64,000 nucleotides of DNA from an uncultured Monoglobus sp. (GTDB lineage Bacteria; Bacillota; Clostridia; Monoglobales; Monoglobaceae), in the NCBI GenBank assembly GCA_947628795.1, contig CANRBF010000008.1, positions 62,001-126,000 on the forward strand. Reading direction: 5' to 3'. The notes below the pieces were generated by a model, which saw only the letters and a program-made list of their open reading frames with translations, was not told the DNA's origin and did no database searches. The position numbers and the translations under genes were made by a program. This document shows positions 8,876 to 17,176 of this stretch, one piece after another; within the stretch, counting starts at the first letter, position 1, and each line of letters begins with the position of its first letter.

Positions 8876-9910
8876 TCACGATTTCCGCAAATATCTCAGC
8901 ACGGTCTCGGCCGCCTTCGCAGACAGAGCTGCGGACAGACGCTTTCGCAAAAACTTATCCCTATCGGCGCGGCACTCTTTAAATACCGCCGGGTATTCGG
9001 GAGCGGCGAATCCCGCCTCGCACATGGGCGAGAGCTGCGCCACCGCGTCGCAGTAGCCGCATTCGATCAGCGCGCGGGCGTAGTCCTTTTCGAAAAGCAC
9101 CAGCGACGCGGGCTTTTCCAAGAGCTTTAGCGAGGCGGCACCCGGCAGAATGTTGGTTATGTTCGCGCCCGGGAAATCGGCCGCATCGGGAAACTCCCTC
9201 ACGTCGCCGCTCTTTCCCAATGAAATATACACCACGATAAGCTCTCTGAACCCGTCGTTATAGAGCGGTTCTATCGGCACGTTGTCACCAAAAAATCTAA
9301 TGCCGCCGTCTATGTATCTCTTGCCGTCGATGCTCACCTCATCGAACAAAAACGGTATAGCGGAGCTCGCCAGCAGTATGTTCAGTATCTCCGAGTTGGT
9401 CTTTTGGGTAAGGTCAAACGCAACGGGCCCGGTTTTTAAATACTCCGCGGGCTCCAGCGGAGTGCACATGGCGTACACCGGCCCGGGGAACCTGCGCAGC
9501 GCGTCGAAATTCAGATTGTTGAGTATCAAATCGTGCAGTCCGCCCGCCTCGGGATCGTCGGGCATACTCAGATTTTTCACAAGCGATGCCGCCGCGGGCA
9601 GCATGTTCATCACCGCTCCGCCGTCCGATGACTTTGGAAGGCCGTCTATCTTATCCAGAAAATTTATGATGTTTATTATCATCCGCGAGTTTTTCTTAAA
9701 AACCTGGTCGGGAGAAATATTCTCCCATATCCGCTCGGCGGTCGCGTATTCGCCCGCGGCAAAGATCGCGCCGTTCAGCGCGCCCACCGAGGCTCCCGAA
9801 ACGCCGTTTATGTGCTCGGTCACGCAGAACTCGTTAAGCGCGCGCCACACGCCCGTCTGATAGGCGCCCCGCGCTCCGCCGCCCTGCAGTACCAGCCCGA
9901 TTTTATTCAT
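8876..9910 (-). CDS. Patatin-like phospholipase/acyl hydrolase
   Basis: 344 residues from the ATG at 9910, chosen because GAGGTGATCT lies just upstream and the patatin fold begins immediately ('IGLVLQGGGARGAYQTG'). The oxyanion-hole glycines (GGGARG), nucleophile elbow 'GASVG' and the catalytic Asp in 'YIDGGIRF' are all visible, giving a Ser-Asp dyad. No signal peptide or membrane segment, so cytosolic or peripheral. Family members hydrolyse phospholipids or acyl esters. It is the first gene of a two-gene unit with the HAD phosphatase. An upstream extension to 10024 is open but has no ribosome site and overlaps the divergent promoter. Confidence 0.85.
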   Translation of the reverse strand: MNKIGLVLQGGGARGAYQTGVWRALNEFCVTEHINGVSGASVGALNGAIFAAGEYATAERIWENISPDQVFKKNSRMIINIINFLDKIDGLPKSSDGGAVMNMLPAAASLVKNLSMPDDPEAGGLHDLILNNLNFDALRRFPGPVYAMCTPLEPAEYLKTGPVAFDLTQKTNSEILNILLASSAIPFLFDEVSIDGKRYIDGGIRFFGDNVPIEPLYNDGFRELIVVYISLGKSGDVREFPDAADFPGANITNILPGAASLKLLEKPASLVLFEKDYARALIECGYCDAVAQLSPMCEAGFAAPEYPAVFKECRADRDKFLRKRLSAALSAKAAETVLRYLRKS

Positions 9911-9990
9911 ACAGATCACCTCGCTATCATTATACACAACCGCGCGCGGTTTTGCAACAAAAAACCTCGAAAACAGACCTGCGGCGGCGC

Positions 9991-10019
9991 TTGTCAAGCG
10001 GCGCTCTTTGTGGTATAAT
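9991..10019 (+). promoter_or_regulatory. Promoter of the flavin reductase gene
   Basis: TTGTCA at 9991-9996, 17-base spacer, TATAAT at 10014-10019. A hairpin CTCGGCG/CGCCGAG (10031-10047) lies at the very start of the transcript, which may stabilise the mRNA. Confidence 0.75.
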
Positions 10020-10072
10020 AACAAAAACGGCTCGGCGCAGCGCCGAGCGGCTTAAAGAAAGGAATGATCAAA

Positions 10073-10645
10073 ATGAAAAAAGATTTGGGAGCGGTTCCCG
10101 CGGTATATCCGATGCCCGTGCTTATGGTGGCGGCGTACGACGAGAACGAAAAAGTAAACGTGATGAACGTCGCGTGGGGCCAGATCTGCGGCATGGACAA
10201 AATAATCCTGTTCATCGGCAAGGGCAAAAAAACTTGGCTCAACATAAAGGCCAGCGAGGCTTTCACCGTGGCTCTCGCGGACACAAAACACATGGACGCC
10301 GCCGACTTCTTCGGCATCGCCTCGGGCAACAAGATCGACGACAAGTTCGAGCGCACCGGCTATCACGCCTCAAAGAGCGACAAGGTCCACGCCCCGATCA
10401 TCGAGGAATTTCCCGTGGTCATGGAGTGCGAGCTGCTGGAGTTCCTCCACACCGAGCACGTGGACGGCATTGTGGGCAAGATCGTGAACGTCAAGGCCGA
10501 GGAATCGGTTCTCTCGGAAAACGGCAAGGTTGACCCGCAAAAGCTGAACGCTCTGATCTTCGACCAGTTCCAAAACGGCTATTACGTGACCGGCGAAAAA
10601 GCGGGCACCGCCTGGAACGCCGGCATGGAACTGATGAAGAAATAA
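10073..10645 (+). CDS. Flavin reductase-like FMN-binding protein
   Basis: 190 residues. It belongs to the flavin reductase-like (split-barrel FMN-binding) family: N-terminal 'PVLMVAAYDENEKVNVMNVAWG', the 'LFIGKGKKTW' strand and 'FTVALADTKHMDAADFFG' match the family pattern. Members of this anaerobic subgroup bind FMN and often act as small flavoredoxin-type electron carriers. The ATG at 10073 is preferred over that at 10064 because AGAAAGGA sits nine bases before it and directly abuts the earlier one. Single gene with its own promoter; the physiological partner is unknown. Confidence 0.85.
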   Translation: MKKDLGAVPAVYPMPVLMVAAYDENEKVNVMNVAWGQICGMDKIILFIGKGKKTWLNIKASEAFTVALADTKHMDAADFFGIASGNKIDDKFERTGYHASKSDKVHAPIIEEFPVVMECELLEFLHTEHVDGIVGKIVNVKAEESVLSENGKVDPQKLNALIFDQFQNGYYVTGEKAGTAWNAGMELMKK

Positions 10646-10735
10646 TTTTTTGACTTTATTTATTTTCGGATCGCTCAAGCAGACGCAGAGCCGCGTAGGC
10701 GTGGGCGACCGCGCCGACGCCTCTCTTTTCTTATA

Positions 10736-10764
10736 TTGACAGGGCAAAAAAACTGTTATATAAT
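10736..10764 (+). promoter_or_regulatory. Promoter of ilvD
   Basis: TTGACA at 10736-10741, 17-base spacer, TATAAT at 10759-10764. The leader is only about 30 bases, too short for a T-box or leader-peptide attenuator. Confidence 0.8.
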
Positions 10765-10802
10765 ATTAAAAGATTTTGAATTTTTACAGGAGAGTGATAA
10801 AT

Positions 10803-12464
10803 ATGAGAAGTGACAAGATCACAAAGGGCGTCAGCGCGGCGCCGCAGCGCTCGCTGCTTTACGCGCTGGGCCTTACCGACGAGGAGATAGGCAAGCCGCT
10901 GATCGGCGTTGTCAGCTCCAAGAACGACATCGTGCCCGGCCACATGAACATCGACAAGGTTGTCGAGGCGGTCAAGCAGGGCGTGGCTCTGGCGGGCGGC
11001 GTTCCGATCGTGTTCCCGGCTATCGCGGTGTGCGACGGCATAGCGATGGGCCACGAGGGCATGAAATACTCACTGGTTACCCGCGAGCTTATCGCCGATT
11101 CCACCGAGGCGATGGCGACAGCCCACCCGTTTGACGGTCTGGTTATGGTCCCCAACTGCGACAAAAACGTGCCCGGCCTTTTGATGGCCGCGGCGAGACT
11201 GAACATCCCGTCGATATTTGTCAGCGGCGGCCCCATGCTGGCGGGCTCCGACTGGAACGGCGACTCCGCCAGCTATTCCACGATGATCGAAGCCGTGAGC
11301 CGCGTGGGAGTCGGCGAGATCACCGAGGACGAGCTCAAGACCTGTGAGGAAAACTGCTGCCCGACCTGCGGCTCGTGCTCGGGCATGTTCACCGCCAACA
11401 GCATGAACTGTCTGACCGAGGCTCTCGGCATGGGACTTAAGGGCAACGGCTCGATCCCGGCCGTGTTCTCGGAGCGTCTGCGTCTCGGCAAGGCCGCCGG
11501 AATGAAGATAATGGAGCTTGTGAAAAACGACATAAAGCCCCGCGACATCATGACAAAAGAGGCGTTTATCAACGCGCTCACGGTCGATATGGCTCTGGGC
11601 TGCAGCACCAACAGCGCGCTGCACCTGCCCGCTATCGCCCACGAGTGCGGCATAGATCTGGCCTTTGACACGATAAACGTTGTTTCGGAAAAGACGCCCA
11701 ACCTGTGCCATCTGGCTCCGGCGGGCAACCACTTTATGCTCGACCTCAATAAGGCCGGCGGAGTGTACGCGGTTATGCACGAGCTCGACAAGCTGGGTCT
11801 GATCGACAAGTCGCCGATCACCGTGACAGGAAAGACGGTGGGCGAGAACATAGACGGCTGCGAGATCACGAACCCCGATGTCATCAGAACCAAGGACAAC
11901 CCATACAGCAAGACCGGCGGACTGGCGGTGCTCAAGGGCAACATAGCGGTTGACGGCTGCGTTGTCAAGCGCTCCGCGGTAGACGAGAAGATGATGAAAC
12001 ATTCGGGTCCAGCCCGCGTGTTCGACTGCGAGGAGGACGCTGTTGAGGCAATTTACGGCGGCAAGATCAACCCCGGCGACGTTATCGTTATCCGCTACGA
12101 GGGCCCCAAGGGCGGCCCCGGAATGCGCGAGATGCTCTATCCCACCGCGGCCATCGTGGGCAGCGGACTGGGCTCCGAGGTCGCGCTGATAACCGACGGC
12201 AGATTTTCGGGCGCGACCCGAGGCGCCGCGATCGGCCACGTTTCGCCCGAGGCGGCGGAAGGCGGAGTTATCGGCCTGGTACATGAGGGCGATATTATCA
12301 GCATCGACATACCGAATTACAAGATCAGCCTCGACGTTTCCGACGAAGAGCTCGAAAAACGCCGCGAGACCTTCACCCCCAAAGAGCCGAAGATCAAAAC
12401 CGGCTACCTCGCCCGCTACGCCAAAAGCGTTACGTCGGGCGCCACAGGAGCTATACTCAAGTAG
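10803..12464 (+). CDS. ilvD: Dihydroxy-acid dehydratase
   Basis: 553 residues, the typical IlvD length. It dehydrates 2,3-dihydroxy-isovalerate and 2,3-dihydroxy-3-methylvalerate to the 2-keto acids in valine and isoleucine synthesis. Visible features: '[11 protein letters not shown]' and '[19 protein letters not shown]' with the Fe-S ligand cysteines, 'GGVYAVM', and '[20 protein letters not shown]', the IlvD/Edd signature. The SGRFSG-type motif and amino-acid context favour IlvD over 6-phosphogluconate dehydratase. The start at 10803 follows AGGAGAG; an in-frame ATG at 10776 lies too close to the promoter. It stands alone, without other ilv genes in the window. Confidence 0.95.
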   Translation: MRSDKITKGVSAAPQRSLLYALGLTDEEIGKPLIGVVSSKNDIVPGHMNIDKVVEAVKQGVALAGGVPIVFPAIAVCDGIAMGHEGMKYSLVTRELIADSTEAMATAHPFDGLVMVPNCDKNVPGLLMAAARLNIPSIFVSGGPMLAGSDWNGDSASYSTMIEAVSRVGVGEITEDELKTCEENCCPTCGSCSGMFTANSMNCLTEALGMGLKGNGSIPAVFSERLRLGKAAGMKIMELVKNDIKPRDIMTKEAFINALTVDMALGCSTNSALHLPAIAHECGIDLAFDTINVVSEKTPNLCHLAPAGNHFMLDLNKAGGVYAVMHELDKLGLIDKSPITVTGKTVGENIDGCEITNPDVIRTKDNPYSKTGGLAVLKGNIAVDGCVVKRSAVDEKMMKHSGPARVFDCEEDAVEAIYGGKINPGDVIVIRYEGPKGGPGMREMLYPTAAIVGSGLGSEVALITDGRFSGATRGAAIGHVSPEAAEGGVIGLVHEGDIISIDIPNYKISLDVSDEELEKRRETFTPKEPKIKTGYLARYAKSVTSGATGAILK

Positions 12465-12527
12465 GCAAAAAGAACAGGGCTCCCGCAAAAGCTTGCTTTT
12501 GTGGGAAAAGGAGTAGCATCGTTAATA

Positions 12528-12548
12528 AACATGCCGGCGGCATGTTTT
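12528..12548 (+). terminator. Probable ilvD terminator
   Basis: Stem AACATGCC/GGCATGTT with loop GGC followed by TTTTAG, 60 bases after the ilvD stop codon. Confidence 0.55.
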
Positions 12549-12721
12549 AGATGCGATTGAGGCGCGGGAGCGCCGGACATAAAAGGCAATGAATGAAGTG
12601 AAACGGAATTATTGCTACAAATAAACGACCCGCAGCGGGCGCAGCTCCCGACGCCGCCGTTGGCATGACATAAGATAGTATAATCAATAATTTTATGACA
12701 GGCTGTCGAAACGAGATTATG

Positions 12722-12757
12722 AAAGAGCGTATCAACGATAAGGATACGCTCTTTTGC
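12722..12757 (+). terminator. Strong intrinsic terminator, possibly of a short RNA
   Basis: Perfect 12-bp stem AAAGAGCGTATC/GATACGCTCTTT with a U tail. A TATAAT hexamer at 12679-12684 would start a transcript of about 65 bases ending here; its -35 is poor, so the RNA itself is only suspected. Confidence 0.65.
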
Positions 12758-13164
12758 TTTATTTTTTGAGCTTACATAGTATAGAGTTTTGTAAACAGCG
12801 CAAAAACGTTGTTTTTAAAGCCATAATTAAGCATTGTCATATAATTATATTAAAATCCCTTAAAATTAAGTTCTATTGTTCCACTCTTGTGATATCGGAT
12901 GGACGTAGTAGCTCGAATACCGTGTGCAGTCATCGAAGAAATCGCTGCCAAAGTTTATCCGCCGCCGCGGTGAGTGATTTCGGACATATTAAATAGCTAT
13001 ATTGCGGACAAAAACGAATTTGAATAGTTTTATGAGAGTCGGACATAAAATCATCCGGCTCTCAGTTTATATGTAAACGGATATTTAGTTAGGTAAAACA
13101 TATGGATTTGTCCTAAAATCTTGAAAAAACATAAAAATAGTGTATAATTAAAATAATAAATCTT

Positions 13165-13202
13165 GTTTAGTTTAGTTTCAGTTTATAAAAAGGCTGTAAT
13201 AT
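13165..13202 (+). promoter_or_regulatory. Autoregulated promoter of the two-component system
   Basis: Tandem GTTTA-type pentamers (13165-13185, ending in GTTTCAGTTTA) sit exactly 11 bases before TAATAT (13197-13202), and there is no good -35 box. The same motif at the same distance precedes the alarmone synthetase operon at 15265. This is the layout of OmpR/PhoB-family activated promoters, where the regulator replaces the -35 contact. Confidence 0.7.
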
Positions 13203-13234
13203 ATAGGTGTATAAAAATTTTAAGGAGATTTTTT

Positions 13235-13909
13235 ATGTTTCATATACTTGTTGTTGATGATGATAAGCATACCAGACGCCTTCTGAAAGCTGTACTCGAA
13301 AATGACGGTTACAAGGTTTCGCTTGCTGAAAATGGTGAAGACGCCCTTGATGTCATGGACAGCGAAGTAATAGACTTGGTTGTTCTTGATATTATGATGC
13401 CCAAAATGGACGGCTATGAATTCACCAAGACATTACGGGATGTGAATAATAATTTACCAATACTTATGGTTTCGGCAAAACAGCTTCCCGAAGATAAACG
13501 TAAGGGCTTTCTGGTAGGTACTGACGATTATATGACAAAGCCTATTGATGAAACCGAAATGCTTCTTCGAATAAAGGCTCTTTTGCGCCGTGCAAAAATT
13601 GCAACAGAGCACAAAATAACAATTGGTGATATTGTTATTGATTATGATTCTTTAAGTGTTACAAAAGACGGGAAAACACAGGAATTGCCGCAAAAGGAAT
13701 TTATGCTTTTGTATAAGCTGTTGTCCTATCCCGGCAAAATTTTTACAAGGATTCAGCTTATGGATGAAATTTGGGGCGCTGAGAGCGATACCGGCTGGGA
13801 AACCGTGACGGTTCACATCGGACGGCTGCGCAAGAGATTTGAAGGTTGGCCTGAGTTTGAAATACAATCCGTAAGAGGATTGGGATATAAGGCGGTGAAA
13901 AAAGTATGA
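13235..13909 (+). CDS. OmpR-family response regulator
   Basis: 224 residues. The receiver domain (1-118) has acidic pocket 'VVDDD', phospho-acceptor Asp52 in 'LVVLDIMMPKMDG', and Lys102 in 'TKPID'; the winged-helix domain (130-222) ends 'VRGLGYKAVKK'. The start at 13235 follows AAGGAGA; an upstream ATG at 13163 precedes the promoter and cannot be used. The stop overlaps the kinase start (ATGA). The two shared repeats before this gene and before the operon at 15367 suggest that it activates itself and the alarmone synthetase-GT8-FtsH operon. AT-rich compared with flanking chromosome. Confidence 0.92.
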   Translation: MFHILVVDDDKHTRRLLKAVLENDGYKVSLAENGEDALDVMDSEVIDLVVLDIMMPKMDGYEFTKTLRDVNNNLPILMVSAKQLPEDKRKGFLVGTDDYMTKPIDETEMLLRIKALLRRAKIATEHKITIGDIVIDYDSLSVTKDGKTQELPQKEFMLLYKLLSYPGKIFTRIQLMDEIWGAESDTGWETVTVHIGRLRKRFEGWPEFEIQSVRGLGYKAVKKV

Positions 13910-14997
13910 ATAAACCAAAACACAAACTAAGTAAAAAACAGCGACGAGAACTGTTTTCACTTTTTTCGCTGATTACATTTTCGGCCTTTTTTGTCTCAAT
14001 ACTTCTTGTTTCGGTAATATCATATTTTGTTGTACGCAATGGAATATTTCATATAGATGAAAAAGACATCCCCGGCGCCGGAAGACTGATTATGTTTATT
14101 GCATTACTCAGCGTTTTATTTAATATTATTTTTATCTTAATCAGCGGAAAAGTTTGGTTAAAACCCGTAAAACGACTGATCGACGGGATGAAACAGCTTG
14201 CAGGCGGAGATTACTCAGCAAGAATGACTATTGGCAAACCCTTTGGAGATATGGCGGTTATGCGAGCTGTATCGGACAGCTTTAATTCTATGGCTGAAGA
14301 ACTTGAAAATACCGAAGTTCTGCGTTCTGACTTTATTAATAATTTTTCTCACGAGTTTAAAACACCAATTGTTTCGATAGCGGGGTTTGCAAAACTGTTA
14401 AAACGAGGCGATCTTTCAGATGATGAGAAAAAAGAATACGTTGATATCATCGAAGAAGAATCTATGCGTCTTTCGTATATGGCAACCAATGTTCTAAATT
14501 TGACAAAGGTTGAAAATCAAACAATACTTACAGATGTATCTGTATTTAATTTGTCAGAACAGATTCGCTCCTGTATTCTGTTGTTGGAAGAAAAATGGTC
14601 AAGAAAGAACCTTGAACTGTATATTGATTTTGATGAGTATTTAATTTCCGGCAACGAGGAAATCTTAAAGCATATATGGATAAATTTGCTTGATAATGCA
14701 ATAAAGTTCTCTCCTGATTATGGCAGTCTGAAAGTAAAAATTGAGCAGGATGACAAAAATATTTCTGTATCTATTTCAAACAATGGCACATCTATTCCGC
14801 CGGATATTCAGAATAATATATTTAATAAATTTTATCAGGCAGATGAATCTCATTCTGCTGCCGGTAATGGTATCGGTCTTGCCATTGTAAAAAAGGTGGT
14901 AGAATTGCATGATGGAACGGTTTCTGTTCAAAGCGCAAACAACCTTACCATGTTTACGGTCACATTACCGAAATCGCGGCCAAACGCAGGAGAATGA
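13906..14997 (+). CDS. Sensor histidine kinase (HAMP)
   Basis: 363 residues. Two transmembrane helices (about 20-43 and 60-81) enclose only some 16 extracellular residues, so the signal is probably sensed in the membrane or by another protein ('intramembrane-sensing' layout). Then HAMP (82-138), HisKA with His149 in 'NNFSHEFKTPI', and a HATPase domain with 'LLDNAIKFS' and 'GNGIGLAIVKK'. Its ATG overlaps the regulator's stop, so translation is coupled. Small-loop kinases of this kind often sense envelope damage or peptide antibiotics; the downstream regulon (ppGpp, a glycosyltransferase, FtsH) fits an envelope stress response, but this is inference. Confidence 0.92.
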   Translation: MNKPKHKLSKKQRRELFSLFSLITFSAFFVSILLVSVISYFVVRNGIFHIDEKDIPGAGRLIMFIALLSVLFNIIFILISGKVWLKPVKRLIDGMKQLAGGDYSARMTIGKPFGDMAVMRAVSDSFNSMAEELENTEVLRSDFINNFSHEFKTPIVSIAGFAKLLKRGDLSDDEKKEYVDIIEEESMRLSYMATNVLNLTKVENQTILTDVSVFNLSEQIRSCILLLEEKWSRKNLELYIDFDEYLISGNEEILKHIWINLLDNAIKFSPDYGSLKVKIEQDDKNISVSISNNGTSIPPDIQNNIFNKFYQADESHSAAGNGIGLAIVKKVVELHDGTVSVQSANNLTMFTVTLPKSRPNAGE

Positions 14998-15101
14998 GGT
15001 CAGTGAAACTGATTTTTGTCAGAGCGCTTCCGAACGATGCTTTTCTGTTTTGCAGCCCTTTTTCGCGACCAACATCAAGCGTTTGATTAAGTATGATAAA
15101 C

Positions 15102-15137
15102 GAAAATCGGCAGTGTGTTGTGGCACACGCCGTTTTC
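15102..15137 (+). terminator. Terminator after the two-component system
   Basis: Long stem with two single-base bulges: GAAAA, CGGC and GTGTG on the left pair with CACAC, GCCG and TTTTC on the right, loop TTGTGG. It lies in the 369-base gap between the kinase and 15367, which otherwise holds no recognisable gene. Confidence 0.7.
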
Positions 15138-15264
15138 AATGTAAGATTATGAGAACTTTCTTTGTGGCGGTTCTTTATTTAGGTTTATACTCTCAGCAAT
15201 GTGTCAACAGGCCTATCGGAACCGAGCTTGCCGAAATAATAGACCTAAAGAAAATTTTTCCAAT

Positions 15265-15298
15265 AGTTTAGTTTCAGTTTAGATTTCTCTGCTATTAT
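15265..15298 (+). promoter_or_regulatory. Promoter of the alarmone synthetase-GT8-FtsH operon
   Basis: AGTTTAGTTTCAGTTTA (15265-15281) ends 11 bases before TATTAT (15293-15298), matching motif and spacing at the promoter of the upstream two-component system. Confidence 0.7.
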
Positions 15299-15366
15299 TA
15301 TTTGGTGAGAAACGGCGAAACCGGTATCGATCCAACAAGTTTTGTTTTTGGAAAGGAAGACCCATA

Positions 15367-16104
15367 ATGTCTGAATGGAATCAAGAGGATGAAAATATAA
15401 AAACACGAATGCTCTCTATTGTGGACGATCGGGCAATCGATTGGATGCAGAGAAAGTCTGCACCGTTTATCCGACTGATGTCTTATTACAAATGTGCTAT
15501 GATGGAGATTGAAACAAAATTCAATGTGTTGAATGAAGAATATTCTTTGGAGTTTGACCGTAATCCGATCAGCAGTATCAAAACCAGACTGAAAAATCTC
15601 CGCAGTATAAAAGAAAAATTGGCGCGGCGCGGCTTTACACCCACACTCTCCTCAATAGAAGAAAATCTAAACGATATTGCCGGCGTTCGTGTAATCTGCT
15701 CTTTTCCGGAAGATGTCTATGCGCTGTCAGAGGCATTGCTCATACAGGATGACATTACCCTGATTGAAAAGAAGGATTACATAAAAGATCCGAAACCCAA
15801 CGGGTATAGAAGTCTGCATCTGATTGTAGCAATTCCGATCTTTTTGGCACATGAAAAACGAATGATGAAAGTAGAGATTCAGCTGCGCACAATAGCGATG
15901 GATTTCTGGGCCAGCCTTGAGCATCAGCTTCGTTATAAAAAGGATTCTGAATTTACCCCGGAAATGGCTGAAGAACTTTATCAGTGCGCGAACCTCAGCG
16001 CGGAACTTGATCGCAGAATGGAGGGTCTCCTGGAAAAGACCCAACAATATACCGCGAAATGCTTCGGCAGCACGATAGAAAAGGCAGAGTTTATGGGTGA
16101 ATGA
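15367..16104 (+). CDS. Small alarmone synthetase (RelA/SpoT synthetase domain only)
   Basis: 245 residues. It carries only a ppGpp synthetase domain (RelQ/YjbM type) with 'GVRVICSFPEDVYALSEAL', 'YIKDPKPNGYRSLHL' (the conserved G-loop 'NGYRSLH') and 'VEIQLRTIAMDFWASLEHQLRYK'. There is no HD hydrolase, TGS or ACT domain, so it can make but not degrade (p)ppGpp from ATP and GDP/GTP. C-terminal helices would give the usual tetramer. First gene of a four-gene coupled operon driven by a promoter with the regulator repeat, so alarmone production would rise with envelope stress. The start follows AAGGAAGA. Confidence 0.9.
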   Translation: MSEWNQEDENIKTRMLSIVDDRAIDWMQRKSAPFIRLMSYYKCAMMEIETKFNVLNEEYSLEFDRNPISSIKTRLKNLRSIKEKLARRGFTPTLSSIEENLNDIAGVRVICSFPEDVYALSEALLIQDDITLIEKKDYIKDPKPNGYRSLHLIVAIPIFLAHEKRMMKVEIQLRTIAMDFWASLEHQLRYKKDSEFTPEMAEELYQCANLSAELDRRMEGLLEKTQQYTAKCFGSTIEKAEFMGE

Positions 16105-16154
16105 AGAAAACTATATACAACATAAGAAACGAAAAAGAAACAGGAGGGAACAAG

Positions 16155-17000
16155 TTGAATTTCATACCAACCAATCCGATAAATATTCTTGTTACTTTGG
16201 ATGGAAACTACATCCCCTATTTGAATGTGATGCTTTCAACCTTGATTCGTTTCAACCCGGGCTGCGTATTCCATGTGTATCTTCTTCATTCCTCAATTTC
16301 AATACGGGCGCTTGGATCAACCGAAAAAATGCTTTCTGATGCAGGCGGATGTCTGATTCCGATAAAGGCCGATAATTTGGCGCTTGACGAGGTCCCGACT
16401 ACTTCACGCTATCCAAAAGAGATTTACTACCGTATTTTTGCCGCAAGTTATCTGCCGGAGACAGTGGACCGTGTACTTTATCTTGACCCTGATCTTGTTC
16501 TCAATGGCTCGATCCTTCCGCTGTACCGGCTCCCGATGGAAGAATATTATTACGCGGCAGCGTCCCATATTGACAGTTTGGGGTTGCTCCACAAATTAAA
16601 TGAACTGCGTCTGGACATGGATGATGACAGCCCGTATATCAATTCCGGCGTACTGCTCATGAATCTCTCGCTTTTGCGGAAAGAACAGGACTTTGCGGAT
16701 GTGTTTCGTTTCATAGAAAAGCGAAGATCCCTGCTTGTCCTTCCGGACCAGGACATTATCAGCAGTCTTTACGGGAGTAAGATCTACACGCTGGATCCCT
16801 TCCGATACAATATGACGGAGCGACTTTATCGAATGCACAGTCCGTTTGAAAAGGGCCTTGATCTGAATTGGGTGCGTGCTCATTCCATCGTAATCCATTA
16901 CTGCGGACGCAACAAGCCTTGGAAGGAAAATTATATTGGAGATCTGGATGTGTTCTATAAAGAGGCTGTTGCCGGAATGCACGCAGGCAAAGAGACATAA
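16155..17000 (+). CDS. Glycosyltransferase family 8 protein
   Basis: 281 residues from a TTG codon at 16155, preferred because AGGAGGG lies six bases upstream and family similarity begins at once ('INILVTLDGNYIPYLNVML'). An ATG at 16101 overlapping the previous stop (ATGA) is an alternative that adds 18 residues. The GT-A fold has the DxD metal motif in 'RVLYLDPDLVLNGSI', 'YINSGVLLMNLSLLR' and the GT8 C-terminal signature 'HYCGRNKPWKENY'. Retaining sugar transfer from a nucleotide sugar is expected. Acceptor unknown; GT8 enzymes of Firmicutes commonly decorate cell-wall polymers or proteins. Its stop TAA shares a base with the next ATG. Confidence 0.88.
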   Translation: MNFIPTNPINILVTLDGNYIPYLNVMLSTLIRFNPGCVFHVYLLHSSISIRALGSTEKMLSDAGGCLIPIKADNLALDEVPTTSRYPKEIYYRIFAASYLPETVDRVLYLDPDLVLNGSILPLYRLPMEEYYYAAASHIDSLGLLHKLNELRLDMDDDSPYINSGVLLMNLSLLRKEQDFADVFRFIEKRRSLLVLPDQDIISSLYGSKIYTLDPFRYNMTERLYRMHSPFEKGLDLNWVRAHSIVIHYCGRNKPWKENYIGDLDVFYKEAVAGMHAGKET

Positions 17001-17176
17001 TGTGTTACGCCGTGAGGTCACCTAAAAACCGGCTGATTGCTGCCTGCGATAAGCTGCTTGACCCCAACCGGCAGCAAACAATGAAGGAAAACCAGCATAA
17101 GGTTATTTCGGCGGACGCAGCAACTGCGATTTGCCGTCTGATAGAACAATCACAAAAGAGAGGAGAAACCACATGA
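17000..17176 (+). CDS. Small coupled ORF between GT8 and FtsH, 58 residues
   Basis: A 58-codon frame starts within the stop codon of the glycosyltransferase (TAATG) and ends overlapping the FtsH start (ATGA), so it fills the gap exactly. The sequence begins 'MCYAVRSPKNRLIAACDKLL', continues with a polar middle and ends '[16 protein letters not shown]'. It is basic, helical by composition, has three cysteines (residues 2, 16 and 45), no signal peptide and no membrane segment. No family is recognised. Perfect coupling on both sides and the ribosome site for FtsH lying within it argue for a real translated gene, perhaps an adaptor or inhibitor of the protease. Confidence 0.65.
   Translation: MCYAVRSPKNRLIAACDKLLDPNRQQTMKENQHKVISADAATAICRLIEQSQKRGETT

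Larger units (their letters stand above)
12465..13160. other. Gene-free stretch at the left edge of the AT-rich island
   Basis: About 700 bases without a supported gene. It contains a 12-bp hairpin (12481-12506), the ilvD terminator, GC-palindrome fragments (for example CCCGCAGCGGG near 12630) resembling the repeat block at 2.3 kb, a candidate small transcript ending at 12755, and an orphan 24-codon frame at 12899-12973. Base composition drops sharply at about 12.75 kb, which I take as the left boundary of the acquired segment. Confidence 0.5.

Noticed and set aside
10660-10735. Minus-strand tail reading 'GVGAVAHAYAALRLLERSEN'
   Set aside because: Protein-like, but only about 24 codons without start or ribosome site, directly before the ilvD promoter; too little to call.
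11070-12488. A 472-codon minus-strand frame opposite ilvD
   Set aside because: It mirrors a fully conserved ilvD gene; composition is that of an antisense shadow.
12899-12973. 24-codon frame 'MDVVARIPCAVIEEIAAKV'
   Set aside because: Looks like the start of a small mobile-element protein but ends after 24 codons and has no ribosome site.
14998-15271. Frame following the histidine kinase with several cysteines
   Set aside because: No start with a ribosome site, crossed by a terminator hairpin; no family resemblance.
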